From positions 3,280,601-3,344,600 of the forward strand of contig CM030940.1 of assembly GCA_018136815.1 (NCBI GenBank): a stretch of DNA of 64,000 nucleotides, in the 5' to 3' direction. Shown here one piece after another: positions 10,090-19,998 of this stretch; positions within the stretch are counted from its first letter, which is position 1, and each line of letters starts with the position of its first letter. Source of the DNA: Isochrysis galbana (taxonomy: Eukaryota > Haptophyta > Isochrysidales > Isochrysidaceae). The position numbers were made by a program, and so were the translations under genes. The notes under the pieces are model-generated. The model made no database searches, was not told the origin of the DNA, and was given only the letters and a program-made list of their open reading frames with translations.

Positions 10090-11153
10090 GTTCCGTCAAT
10101 AGTGGGACATCAGTAGAATTGAGCGATCAAATGTCCACAGTTGTATTGTAGTTGTTTAACATTAGATCTTGTTAAAATTATAAGAGAGAGAGGCCGTCAA
10201 AGCTTCTTCGCTAATCACATCGGTGCACGCCGTGCATGGGCACGGCGCGATGTGCATCGGTCCCCCCGCGGATACGCCGTGCGCGCGCATGTCAACCCGT
10301 TCCATGTGTCAGTACGCGCACCGCTTTTGCGCGCTGCGTAATATGCGCGCTGCGTAATATGCGCGCTGCTTCATGTACGGTGTGTTACGCGGGTTGAATT
10401 CGGCGACCCAGGATTCGAATGCACCCTAGCCATGTCCAACCTTCATATGCGATGATTGTGGAATCGTATCGGACAAGAAGACGTCTGCATTTGTCAAGCC
10501 AGGAGAATGTTCTCTCCACTACGTTTCTGCGTCGGTTGACGAGGCGATGAGTATGCTGTCTTCTTCTCGATATGCGTTCGACGTACCCGAAAGTTCGCAT
10601 AATGCATCGGTTGTTATGCGAATCATATCCTTTGTCCGCATACAGTGGAGTACCTCGGCGTGGCCGCGGAGCATGCTGCAAAGTCTCTCTGACTGTGACT
10701 TGGTCTGAAATATTCGCGGGGAAGAAGCGAAGTGAAATTGGAATACCATCTTGGTCAACCAGTGCTGATACCTTGGTAGCCTTCCTTCCTCGGTCAGTTG
10801 GGTTTCTACCAATGCAATCTCTTCCATATATATTTTTCACAAAGGTAGAATCAATGCAATGGAACGTGCACCTCCTTGCCGTTTGTCTTCTCTCGAGCCT
10901 GAGCAGCGCTCGATACGCGGTCTCGAATACACCCATTCTGCTCCATTTCATGAATGTGCCATGCACCGTGCTGTATCCCGATCCAAGAGACCTCCATGGC
11001 GCCCCAGTCCACAAAATATGACACATCCTGTCCAACATGTGAAAAATACTTTTCGCACACACCCTAAAAAAAGTTTCTATGCACAGCTTTGTTTTGTACC
11101 ACTATTGTTCATAACTAAAAAGAAAACAGATTGTGGTCCTCTTTTGACGGAAC
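10090..11153 (-). mobile_element. IS5-type insertion sequence with imperfect terminal inverted repeats
   Basis: The left end GTTCCGTCAATAGTGGGAC (10090-10108) and the reverse complement of the right end, GTTCCGTCAAAAGAGGACC (11135-11153), match closely, bracketing 1064 bases that contain one transposase frame. An obvious target duplication was not found. The interior is visibly less GC-rich than its surroundings. Confidence 0.6.
10385..11041 (-). CDS. IS5-family DDE transposase
   Basis: Catalyses cut-and-paste transposition. The frame runs from an ATG at 11041 (open upstream to 11062) to 10385, about 218 residues. The N-terminal part TGAPWRSLGSGYSTVHGTF is typical of the helical N-terminus of IS5 transposases. 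The DDE core is present: first Asp in CIDSTFV, the GRNPTDRGRKATK segment, second Asp in YADKGYD, and the Glu in NVVERTFSWL, followed by RRLLVRYD. Family members are usually 250-330 residues, so the N-terminus may be shortened. The frame has no internal stop, so it may be recent or still functional. Such transposases are common in bacteria and also known in a few eukaryotes and large DNA viruses. Confidence 0.8.
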   Translation of the reverse strand, partial: HMLDRMCHILWTGAPWRSLGSGYSTVHGTFMKWSRMGVFETAYRALLRLERRQTARRCTFHCIDSTFVKNIYGRDCIGRNPTDRGRKATKVSALVDQDGIPISLRFFPANISDQVTVRETLQHAPRPRRGTPLYADKGYDSHNNRCIMRTFGYVERISRRRQHTHRLVNRRRNVVERTFSWLDKCRRLLVRYDSTIIAYEGWTWLGCIRILGRRIQPA

Positions 11154-11219
11154 GCGACTTTCGTCTTCGAGCGGGTGGGCATGGATGGGGGTCGGGCTCC
11201 GGGTAGCCCGAGGTCCTGA

Positions 11220-13460
11220 GGAAGGTGAGCTCAGCTTGCTCGCGGAATGGATCTACGAGCAGCGGCTCGTCTGATGGAGCGGCGGACGGCGCCGCTGTGT
11301 TCGAAGGGTCTTGCGGAGGCTCGGAGGAGCCGCCGATTTGTCAGAGCAAGGCTCATCTCACTCTTGGAGATTGCCTGCGAGGGCGCGCCGGCAGCTAGCG
11401 CGGAACGCGGTTCTTGTGGGGAGCTCATGGAGCTTTCCTCGGGGGTGACTACGGGCATGGTGATCGACGCACGACGCACGACGCACGCACGGAGCACGGA
11501 GGGCGCGGAAGTGTGGAAGGAGGCTTGTGGGAGGTGGTGGCAGGCGACTGGGGGTGGCTCAGGCGCGTGCTTGACTTGTATTGACTCGTTGACTCGGGGT
11601 ATAGACTCGGGAACTCGGGAGGGCTCGCTTGGGAACACGGTGGGACTCGACGAAGTTGCTACAAAAATCACTCACGAAAAACCCAAAAACTAAAGTCCTG
11701 GGGCTCAGAAAACTAACGTAAACACTCCGGAATCATACGATAAACAAACCCTCCCCGCGCGGCGAAGGCTGAGGTCGCGATCGCTCGTCATACGCGAAGA
11801 AATACGGAAAGAGAGCGCAAAACTACGCAAACGAAGGGTTCGAACTATCGTTGAAGTGAAACTCGTCCGCTGAAGCCAACGCGGAGGGTCGAGGAGAGGT
11901 CCAAACTCGCGCGGGGGGAAGAAGGCGATGTGCAGGGAGACCTTCTAGACAAGCGACGAGCAAGGGGCGACGAAACAAGACGCGAGACGCGAGGCGCGTG
12001 CCATTCGTTCTTCCTTTCTTTTACCGAAAACGCGGCGAAACTAATGTTAAACGTTGGTGCCCCCTCCGCGAGAATCGCGAAGAAGAAGAACGTACGAGAT
12101 GGAGGCAATCATCGAAGGAATCGTGAGAGGAATCGCAGCGAAGGGGGGGGACAGTGCGCGCGGGGGGGGGGGAACGAACGACGGTCGGAGGAAACGAACC
12201 GCGCGCGGAGGAGAAGAACCTCGCGCGGGGGGGGGATAATATAACGGCCGGAGGCGACGGATGGCACGCCGAGAGAAAGAACCTGCCGCGGGGGGGGGCG
12301 AGGGACCGAGGGCACGGCGGCGCAGCGTGGGAGGGCGCGAGGCCAATCTCGGAGCGAGATCGCGTCCTTTCCCTCGCGGAGCGCGGAGAGACCCGCAGTC
12401 TTCGTGTTCTCGAAGAGCTAGCGGAATTCGGACGTGAAACGTTGCCCGATGATAGGCCGGGATCGTGATAGGTTCGTGGGTGTATAGGAGGTACTCGGAG
12501 CCACAAGACGCCGGCGCTTTGGCGGCAAACTCATCGGCCGTGCTGAAGAGAGGCTCGGAGACTAGCTGGTTGTCGTTTTTGGTGGCCTGCGGCCCTCGGA
12601 AGAAGTCAGTCGTGATTGGGTTCGCGGAGGTCGGACAGACCTGTGCACAAGTCATGCTGACAGGGACCATCGCTATCGGTGACGTCGAGACGCGAAAGAT
12701 CGGCGGAGCGTCGGGGCTTGGACTGCCATTAACCTCAAGAGGAGCCACCGTGGATGGAGCACCGAGGGTGATAGAGCCGTCCGCGCTGTCCGAGGCGAGC
12801 TGAATCGAAGCGGCGTGCGTAGCTGAGAAGTCGTTCCCGAGCAGCAGCATCGGGTTGCCTTCAATCACCATGAACGTATGACGAAAGAGAAATCCACCGA
12901 CGGAGAAAACGATTCGAGCCTTGCCTCGCGTGATAAGAGGTAGGCCGTCCGGACCGTGGAGCGGTGTCACTACGGCTTGCGGCAGGGCTTGATTACGCGG
13001 GCTCGGGATGCACTGTCTTGTGCGATTGGACTCGGACTCGGAACGGAAACGGAAGGGATCGGCTCGGCGGCGTGCAGCTTGCTGGAGTGGCAGGCCGGCT
13101 GCGGCGAGACTCGAAACGGTGGCTTGGACAAGGACACAGTGGCTGTCGTCGAGGGCTTCGGCGTCAGCTTGTGTTTGGACTCGATACGCGGTGGCTCGTG
13201 AAACGGGGCTCGGGTATGGTTGGAATTCTGGACGTGACCGGAGATTCCAAATGACTCAGACTCGGGGCGAGGAGCTGGACGGACGGCCAGGCATCGGCAC
13301 CAGGGCAACTTAGCAGCTCGCAGACATGCGATAGAGGGGTCGGAACAACGAGGGCAGACCTCGCTGGGGAGCTATGCCCGATATACGAGAGAAGACAAAA
13401 GACGGTCATGGAACATTTGATGACGTCGAACGAAAGTAAGAGAAGAGGCGGAATACCAAT
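11220..13460 (-). mobile_element. Ty3-like retroelement relic
   Basis: Minus-strand relic. Its 3' part (11335-11690) and its 5' part (13265-13455) recur next to each other at 33220-33770, where the intervening sequence is missing, and a 12290-12400 block recurs at 34670-34790. The interior encodes a damaged retropepsin-like region (separate entry). No reverse transcriptase or integrase can be read. Many homopolymer G/C runs disturb the frames. Confidence 0.5.
12400..12970 (-). pseudogene. Retropepsin-like gag-pol fragment
   Basis: The frame reads ARIVFSVGGFLFRHTFMVIE followed by GNPMLLLGNDF, the second half of a retroviral-type aspartic protease fold (flap strand, then LLG-D-F psi-loop) as in Ty3/gypsy polyproteins. 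The catalytic DSG/DTG half is absent from this frame, and the sequence decays into Arg/Pro/Ser low complexity towards 12050. Non-functional. Confidence 0.5.
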
Positions 13461-13499
13461 CGACGAGACCTTAAGGCTTTAAATAACCCACATGTTATA

Positions 13500-13870
13500 A
13501 TTAAAAAGCCTGCCATCGTATGGAATATGACAACCCAGCACATAACTTAGAACTTATCGCACTCGCCTGCAAGCTGGGGGCGCCACACATCGTAGAGTGC
13601 TCCAGAGAACTAGACAAATGAACAATATAACTCGAGAGCACCCAACTCGCGTAAGACGTAAGACGCGGCTACACCGCATCCAGACCTCAAGAAAAAACCC
13701 AGCGTAACCTCCCCAGAGACTGCAAAAAAATGGCATCATATTCAACAGGCCTGCCCCAAAGCCGCACTCCGAACCAGGCTCTTGGTAGTGCACCAGAGTC
13801 GGACCCCGGAAACCGAAGACAAAGGAATGAAGGGGGGAAAGGGAAGAGGTGGAGAGAGGGGATGTAAGGG
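13500..13870 (+). repeat. Diverged member of the family H C-terminus and tail
   Basis: A short frame ends NLELIALACKLGAPHIVE and a stop near 13620, similar in spacing to the terminal peptides at 8180, 25368 and 60138 (NL-x-L-V/I-A-x-AL-x-I). The tail includes TAGTGCACCAGAGTCGG and GAAACCGAAGACAAAGGAATG, the latter recurring inverted near 40165-40200. Confidence 0.4.
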
Positions 13871-14492
13871 CGGTGTCGTGTCAGTGACAGGGTAACCTAG
13901 GACTAGTAGGCGTGTAGCCCGGAATCTTCAGATGTTTTTTTTTGTGGAGTGAGAGGTTGTGTGTAGTGTTGATATGATGCCAACCACCAACCATAAAGTT
14001 TGTCCCACATTAATCGGCACAGCGGGCACGCACCTAATACTGAGAGCAGATGTACACCGGCGGCGAGCGCCCCGCGCTACACACGTGTCGCGCCATCTCG
14101 TGAAGTGTATGAGCGCTCCCTAGGGTGAGTGAGTGGGAGACGAAGGAACAGAGGCAGCTCAGCAGAGGGATGGTGGGCGGTGGGCGAGGGCGTCGAGAAC
14201 TGCTCACCGGCCACGGCAGTGGTCCGTGGTCCGGCAGTGGTCCAAGATACAGCCCGATGAAAGCGGGAGTCCTGCCGGCACTTTCCAAAAATAGAACGTC
14301 AAACTTTTGGGAACGAGGGGTATTTAGAAGCCCGTGCAGTGTGAACGTGTGAACGAATGGGCGTTACTGTGAGACCCTTCATTCATCGGAGGCAACAAAT
14401 ATTCTCTAGAGTAGAGTACTCTACGATCTTCATCTGGTTGGTTGACCGCCCCGTCGGCGAGGAGAGAAGAGTGCCGTGACGACTTCGCGGCG

Positions 14493-15128
14493 ATGCACAC
14501 CGTCTTCTTGCTGGCCGGCCGCCCCTCGCTCTTCTTCGCCGCGCTCTCGGCCCATCCAGCCCCACGGCTCTGCTCTTCGAACCTCGCCAAGTCTAAGACC
14601 TCCGTCATGCAACCGGTCTTTTGCGAGCCGCCCCACCCTGCGAGCCTCTCACTAGAGCTGCTGCTCACCAACTGCCAGGTCACGCACACCCGCGGCTCCG
14701 GACCGGGCGGGCAGCACCGGAATAAGGTCTCCACCGCTGTAGTGCTCAAGCACACTCCAACAGGCGTCTCCGCATCCGCCTCGGAATCTCGCTCGCAGCA
14801 GCAAAATCAGAAAGCTGCCCTGCAGCGTCTCAGATTGCGACTCGCCCTGCAACTGCGCTGCGAGCATCCCGGCGACCCTTCTGCACTCTGGCGCAGCCGG
14901 TGTGCAGGCGACCGCCTTTCCATCAACGAAGCTCATACTGATTTTCCTTCACTTTTAGCCGAAGCGCTCGATCACTTTTGGGTGACTCAAGACATGCGCG
15001 CAGCAGCCGATACTTTGGGTGTTTCATCCTCACAATTGTGTAAGCTGTTGAGTAGAGATCCGCCCACTTTCGCATGGGTGAACGATGTCCGACGCGAACA
15101 AGGCCTTCGCCCATTACGCCTGAAGTGA
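14493..15128 (+). CDS. Organellar peptide-chain-release-factor-like GGQ protein
   Basis: Single exon, ATG 14493, TGA 15126, 211 residues. Residues 1-60 (MHTVFLLAGRPSLFFAALSA and on) are hydrophobic then basic, consistent with a signal or transit peptide to an organelle. The RF-1 domain follows: CQVTHTRGSGPGGQHRNKVS contains the GGQ motif whose Gln triggers peptidyl-tRNA hydrolysis, and the next segment PTGVSASASESRSQQQNQ is typical of the family. The C-terminal part (LAEALDHFWVTQDMRAAAD, LGVSSSQLCKLL, VNDVRREQGLRPLRL) matches the helical region of the bacterial release-factor-like family rather than RF1/RF2, since codon-recognition domains are missing. It probably rescues stalled ribosomes in plastid or mitochondrion. 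Confidence 0.8.
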   Translation: MHTVFLLAGRPSLFFAALSAHPAPRLCSSNLAKSKTSVMQPVFCEPPHPASLSLELLLTNCQVTHTRGSGPGGQHRNKVSTAVVLKHTPTGVSASASESRSQQQNQKAALQRLRLRLALQLRCEHPGDPSALWRSRCAGDRLSINEAHTDFPSLLAEALDHFWVTQDMRAAADTLGVSSSQLCKLLSRDPPTFAWVNDVRREQGLRPLRLK

Positions 15129-15489
15129 CATCTGCTTAGCGGTCGCCGGGGAAACAATCGGGTTGCGCTGTTGCCATAATATGTTATGGTCCACTTTGAT
15201 GTCATGGATGGGGATGGCAACTCTAGCCGTAAGGATTCACAGCCAAGTGGTACATTCCATGGCCGATGTATTTGCATGCGCAGGGACACCACAAATGTGA
15301 TCGAAAAGTTGATGCGAGGGGACGCGCATTGCTGTCTTCCGCGACGTTGCTGATACTCAGAAACATGTATCGTGAGATCGTCCAATTGTGTCACATGTTG
15401 CATATTGGGGGAGGAGGAAATGTGTTTTGCTCCATGTAATTCCTCGACCCGAAAAGTCATCGCCCATCGTTGAGGAATTTCCTATTGTT

Positions 15490-15795
15490 CTCGTCGCGCA
15501 CGCGGCATTGCGCCCACTACTCTCACCACGTTTTCTACACCCCCACGTCCCCGACCTTTCCCCCCCGCCGGTTAGGCGACTCGCCCCCTCAAACTATCAG
15601 TAAACTAATAGGGTCATTGAGCGCGCGCCGCCGCCCTCCCTCGCTGCCGCCGCCCTCGCCGCGCTGGACGAAGAGTTGATAGACACGCCGCTGTCGCCAA
15701 AGCGACCGCGCCAGGATGAGCCTCCCACCCAGGTAGGCACAGGAGCCACCACACCACACCCCCGCATCACCGCAAACAGCGTGCACGAGCCTGAC
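15490..15795. repeat. Family A tail abutting a hairpin/MERAP-type module
   Basis: 15495-15590 matches the inverted tail of family A (TTTTCTACACCCCCACG, GGCGACTCGCCCC). It joins directly to CTATCAGTAAACTAATAG and a frame (ATT in place of ATG at 15616) reading ERAPPPSLAAAALAALDEE, the module also seen at 9490 and 38.2 kb. The similarity to the 9.5 kb copy stops after GATTP. Confidence 0.55.
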
Positions 15796-16024
15796 ATGCC
15801 TCGAAGGTGTTTTTTAGGTTGGGGTGCGAGACCGAGGTGTCCTGTGTCCAAGAGGTCGTCATCTCGACGCCTTTGATGACCTATAACTAGAAATATAATT
15901 TATTCTCAAAAGGGTTGCACTCGCCCGTCGTTTCGCACCGCACACGGCGCACACGATCCCGTTTGCACTCGTCCGTCTTCGCTCGCACCACACAGGCAGT
16001 CCCGTTGCATTCGCCCTCCCCATC

Positions 16025-17291
16025 ATGCACGCCTGCACGATGGGCTATGAAGGAGAAACCGGCGGCGTCGAATGGGAGCTCTTTGAAGACGTCGTGGAAC
16101 TCATTGTGGAGATGGACTGTTCCCAGGATCCGGGTAAGGCTCCTGAGACTCCATCCTTGGCAACCCACGCGTCCGTAGGCGGCCTATCGACTTGGGTAGC
16201 GGGTGAAGATACTTGGGAAGGCTTGGGCACGGGTGCAGTGGTGACGGGGTCCGCGCGCGGCGGCGAGGGCGAATTTTGCGGTGCAGATGGCGGTGATGGG
16301 TCCATAGGAACAGATTGAGTCAATCTCTAGTGGGTGATTACTAGCGAGAGACCACACACAAGGCAGTAGGGGCTCAAGGGTACGAGGGGTCACGGTACGG
16401 CTTCGATCGCAGAGCGCTGCGACGGCTGATGGGTGCGTACGAAGACACGCCACACCACTTTCTAACATAAACAAGGGCAACACGTAATAAACACGGGAGC
16501 GAAAGCCACGGTGGGTCAACAGAGAGAGCAAAGAAGGAACCAATTGGCTAGAAGAGAACTCGTCGTCCTAGAGAAGGATTGCACACAGAAAAGGCGCGAA
16601 AGGGATTCATCCATGCTTAGTGAAGATCCTACAAGATTCATCGGCGAATAGCGTCTCAACGCGAGCACAGCGGCGTGCACTTTACCTATAGCTTTTCGTA
16701 GCTTAGCCATGGAGTAGCTGGTAGACTTAAAAAGTCTAGAAGCTTACAGAGGTGTCAGACTTACAGAGTCTAGACGCTGGAGGTTCTTGAGGGTGTACTT
16801 TAGCAAGCAAGATGCTCGCGACTTCCTTGGTCTTCATCGACACGTGCTTACTACTCCCTTGATCTCCATGCCTGGGTGATCAGTCCAGAGCTAGAGCATA
16901 TTCATATTCCGAGTAGAAAGAAGCCTGTAGAAGCTGCTTGGCCACGTGGGTATAATGGTAGACCAACATTGAATGAAGTGTAGTGATTGATAGAAGCGTG
17001 GAGCCGTCGTAGACGTAGAGATAGACATAAATAAGAACGAAGATTGATGATTTACCATCGCGGTTATAACGGTAGAGCGGAAAATAGCGAAATAGCCTGC
17101 AGAGGCTCGCGAATGCGACACTCATGCGCAAGGTGGCAAGTGCAAACGCGTATGTGCTTGAGCTCCTTGACTTCATCAAGACGAATGTGCTACCAATTGA
17201 AGGGGATAGCATCAAGGCCAAAGTTGCCAATGCTCCCTCTCATGTGGCCAATCAGTTTCACTATCTACGGCACATGATGATCTTGGCTTGA
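16025..17291 (+). pseudogene. Small host ORF split by a solo LTR
   Basis: An ATG at 16025 opens MHACTMGYEGETGGVEWELF, leading into FEDVVEL; a separate frame at 17123-17291 reads MRKVASANAYVLELLDFIKT and ends MMILA at TGA. The LTR at 16105-17120 and one copy of CTCAT lie between them. Removing those restores one 82-codon frame with no mismatch at the junction. The gene may have had further exons upstream. Product unknown; acidic and helical. The disruption presumably inactivates this copy. Confidence 0.55.
16105..17120. mobile_element. Solo LTR, 1016 bp, TG...CA with CTCAT target duplication
   Basis: Begins TGTGGAGATGG and ends GAATGCGACA, flanked on both sides by CTCAT (16100-16104 and 17121-17125). 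A nearly identical copy of 1014 bp lies at 35503-36516 and a shortened one at 44511-44905. The minus strand carries a Pro/Ser-rich frame (16045-16323) conserved among the three copies, but it is within the LTR and reads out into different flanks, so it is probably incidental. No internal region of the parent element was found next to it. Confidence 0.85.
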
Positions 17292-17392
17292 ACGCCTTGA
17301 CCTGTTGGGGCTCGGGGCGTTGGCCAACTGCGCGTGTGGAAGTCGGCCAGTATGCGTATCAATTATTGAATCATGTAAAAATCATGGGTCCG

Positions 17393-18300
17393 CTAGACTC
17401 TAGTAAATTTGGCGACAAAATCTAACAACTCCGGAGTATCTTGTATTTTACTTTCTCTTTCTCCTTTCTTCACCCACCATGGCCTTTCTATGTCAAGAAG
17501 CAAAACGACTCTATTCTCGTCAGTATCGTTCACGCCAATATGTTCTTTGCTGTCATCGAACACAATCCACTCTCCCTTTCTTTGTAATCTGGCGAAATTC
17601 ATCCTCGACTGCAACCTGCAACCCCACTTCTACCTTTCGTGTCAGGATCTGGAACAACAACGCCCATATATGACAACGAAGAGCTTCATTGGCTGATCCG
17701 CTTCATCCGCGATGTTTGTTCAGTTCAGTTTTAGGACCGAGTTTGCTAAAGATTGCAGTTCGAAGTCTTGGAATGGTTCTGATTAATTCAATTGTCTTTG
17801 GAAATGTTGTCGAGTACTCTGCGTTCCAAACTCCAAAGCCATAGAGTGGAACTACCTTCCAATCATGACCCTCTTCCTTTGTGTAAAGATACTCTTCTAG
17901 CCAGTCATAAATTTTGTACTCACTGCTAAGAAACTCTCTTTCAATGAGTTCAAAGTTGTTAGCGAGCATCTCAAGATGCGGAAAGACTTTGTAGGGGTTC
18001 GGGTAAAACCTCTGACGAGATCCAAAGTAATGTTTCACGCAATGCTTCTCGCCTAGAAATAGCGTAGATAATATCACGATGATAAACATGAAGATGACTT
18101 CTTTATTTATTATTTGAAATCAACCCGCGCGGCCGACCCCCTCGTCCCGTGACAAGCAGCGAACCGTCTGCAACAATTGGACCCATAGGCATTTGCATCT
18201 AGGGACAGATTTTTGGGGGTGGTGAAGGTTTGGGGTAGAATTGTATAAGGTGTAGAAAATGGCAATGGGGGGTAAAAAAAAAAAGGGAACCTCAAGTTGC
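17393..18300 (-). pseudogene. Aspartyl/asparaginyl beta-hydroxylase-like gene, damaged copy 1
   Basis: ATG at 18089. The N-terminus MFIIVILSTLFLG is a membrane anchor; the frame continues YPNPYKVFPHLEMLANNFEL and WNAEYSTTFPKTIELI to LGPKTELNKHRG, where TGG has become TGA (near 17701). Frames then shift, and the end (GEWIVFDDSKEHIGVNDTDE, then LLLDIERPWW and a stop at 17393) is intact. The two family His positions (in NKHRG and DDSKEH), FDDS and the RVVLLLD strand identify the Fe(II)/2-oxoglutarate AspH fold. The sequence is markedly AT-richer than neighbouring host genes. Duplicated material continues upstream to about 18300, through a GTGCAACTTGAGGT motif. Confidence 0.75.
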
Positions 18301-18329
18301 ACCCTCTTGGGATAAGCACATCAAGGCAC

Positions 18330-18615
18330 TGCGTCGGGACCGAGGCCGCCGCCCACCCGGAGACACAGGAGTAGGAGGAAGGGGGGAAACGATCACCGGG
18401 GGGCCGGGGGGGGGGGGGGGGGGGGCGGACCACCGGACCATATCCTAAGCCCTTCAACCCTATCCCCCTAGTAGTGCATGGGGGGAGAGTCGCCTGATGG
18501 CGGGGGGGGGAAGGGCCGGAGGGCCGGGGGAGTGGGGGTGTAGGAAGTTTTTGCTGCGTGAGAAGAAAGCAAGGGTCCACGGCCGCGTGTGCGATGAGAC
18601 TATTAAAAGGTTTCT
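18330..18615 (+). repeat. Family A 3' tail
   Basis: Shares with 1840-2090 the order GGCCGCC-CCC-GGAGACACAGGAG, homopolymer G run, GGACCATATC, CCCCCTAGTAGTGCATGG, GAGTGGGGGTGTAG, ending GAGACTATTAAAAGG. It lies directly upstream of the hydroxylase copy and could be the older insertion. Confidence 0.6.
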
Positions 18616-18734
18616 AGACTCCCTTTACCGTTTACCGTTACATCGGCCTTACGTCTCTACGTCTACGATGACTCTACGCGCCTTAATAAGAACATAAGAA
18701 CAAGCCTTCATCTTAATCCTTCCCCCGATATCAC

Positions 18735-18830
18735 TCGGACACCTGGCTCGTCAGGCATGGCGGGAATCTAGGGCTAAAAATGTGTGCCCAATTAGTTAAT
18801 GGGTTTGGCTAGGATATAAGTTCATCTATT
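18735..18830. repeat. Dispersed motif CTCGGACACCTGGCTCG, copy 1
   Basis: ACTCGGACACCTGGCTCGTC, then AGGCATGGCGGGA, then CCAATTAGT and GGCTAGGATATAA recur at 32826-32915 in the same order with small differences. The function is unknown; it is either the end of a mobile element or a conserved regulatory block. Confidence 0.5.
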
Positions 18831-19338
18831 ATATGCACCTTCTCAAGCAAATGCGTTTGTTGGGGTCGTGGCTTATGCGGCCTGTGGTGCGCTCTGTTAT
18901 GCGTATCGTGTGCGCGAGGAGCAGCGTACCCAACTCCCTCCTCCCCCGTGCTCGAGGACTTCTTCAACTAGGTTCTTTTATCGGGTAGTGGATAGACCTT
19001 GAGCGCGTGAAAGCCAGCGTAGGGTGATGGTTTGAGGGGCGAGTCAGAGTCAAGCTCATTGCAACGTGCGGTCTTAGGTGGTGAAGCTCGTTGCAATGTA
19101 TCAATTTTCATGCGTATACGACACAGCACGTCATCATCTCGGTTCAATACGCATGTTATGATGATGAAGCACTGTTCATGCACGTGTGTGTCGTAAAATG
19201 TAGACCTCATGCCAAAGGTCGTCATTCCGATTGCAGCTATGCAGAGGCTCGAGAGCCTTGGCGTCACTCTAAGGGCACGGATCGGAGCATGGTCCGACAG
19301 ATGAACCAGCTTCTGCGTCGGCCCGTACACCTGCAGAC

Positions 19339-19998
19339 TCAGGCAACCTTCTTACAGCCGCGCTTCTCAAATTGCTCCTTGAGCTCCTTCGCGTTGGCGA
19401 TGCAAGGGAAGAAATGGACCTGCCCAGGCACTGCCCCCTTGGCAAGTGCCGCCTCTGAATTGGCCCACTTCCCGGGTCCAACGTCCCACTTGTCCTTGGG
19501 GGTTTGCGTCTCCTTGAAGTAGACGAGGATAGGAAGGTCCTCCGACGGGAAAAAGTCCCAGTTGACGAACGACTCGTACTTCCACCTGTTCTCGCCGCCT
19601 ACCGCGAAGTTCTCGCCTGAGGAGATGAGCTGCGAGTCGTCCGCGAAGAGTGAGTCAATCTCCTTCGCCTTGACCTCGAAGGCTTCTTCGTCGAAGACAA
19701 AGCGTACGCGGGCGGTCTGGACGAGAAAGAGGATCCCGAGAAGCGTGGTGAAGCCACCCACCAGCCAGGGGAGCTTGAGCACAAGAGCACCAAGGCCGAT
19801 AAACGCGACAGCCAGCTTGTAGTCGGCTGAAGGGACGGTGGCTGGACTGCTGCTCATGGTAGGGGCAACGTGGGTGGCGCGCGCGGGCGGACGGGCGAGC
19901 TGAGGGGCGAGTGCACGTCCACCGCATGCTGAGAAGCCCTCCACGCACGCGCTGCACAGCGCGAGCACCGCAAATGCCGACCGCGCAAGGCCGCGCAT
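19339..19998 (-). CDS. Plastid-targeted DUF3119-like membrane protein
   Basis: ATG at 19998 gives 219 residues. The N-terminus MRGLARSAFAVLALCSACVE is a signal peptide, followed by GFSACGG, where Phe right after the predicted cut resembles the ASAFAP-type motif of plastid proteins in red-lineage complex plastids, and then a basic Pro/Arg/Ala transit region. The mature part has two adjacent hydrophobic helices (LAVAFIGLGALVLKLPWLVG, FTTLLGILFLVQTARVRF) and a soluble end with FVFDEEAFEVK, GGENRWKYESFVNWDFFPS and VHFFPCIANAKEL. This arrangement matches the DUF3119 proteins of cyanobacteria and plastid-bearing eukaryotes, whose exact role I cannot state. Confidence 0.75.
   Translation of the reverse strand: MRGLARSAFAVLALCSACVEGFSACGGRALAPQLARPPARATHVAPTMSSSPATVPSADYKLAVAFIGLGALVLKLPWLVGGFTTLLGILFLVQTARVRFVFDEEAFEVKAKEIDSLFADDSQLISSGENFAVGGENRWKYESFVNWDFFPSEDLPILVYFKETQTPKDKWDVGPGKWANSEAALAKGAVPGQVHFFPCIANAKELKEQFEKRGCKKVA

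Noticed and set aside
10400..10430. GGATTCGAATGC resembling a tRNA T-loop
   Set aside because: It is the coding sequence of the IS5 transposase C-terminus.
11930..12470. Arg/Gly-rich plus-strand ORFs
   Set aside because: Shadow frames of G-run sequence in the retroelement relic; no conserved motif.
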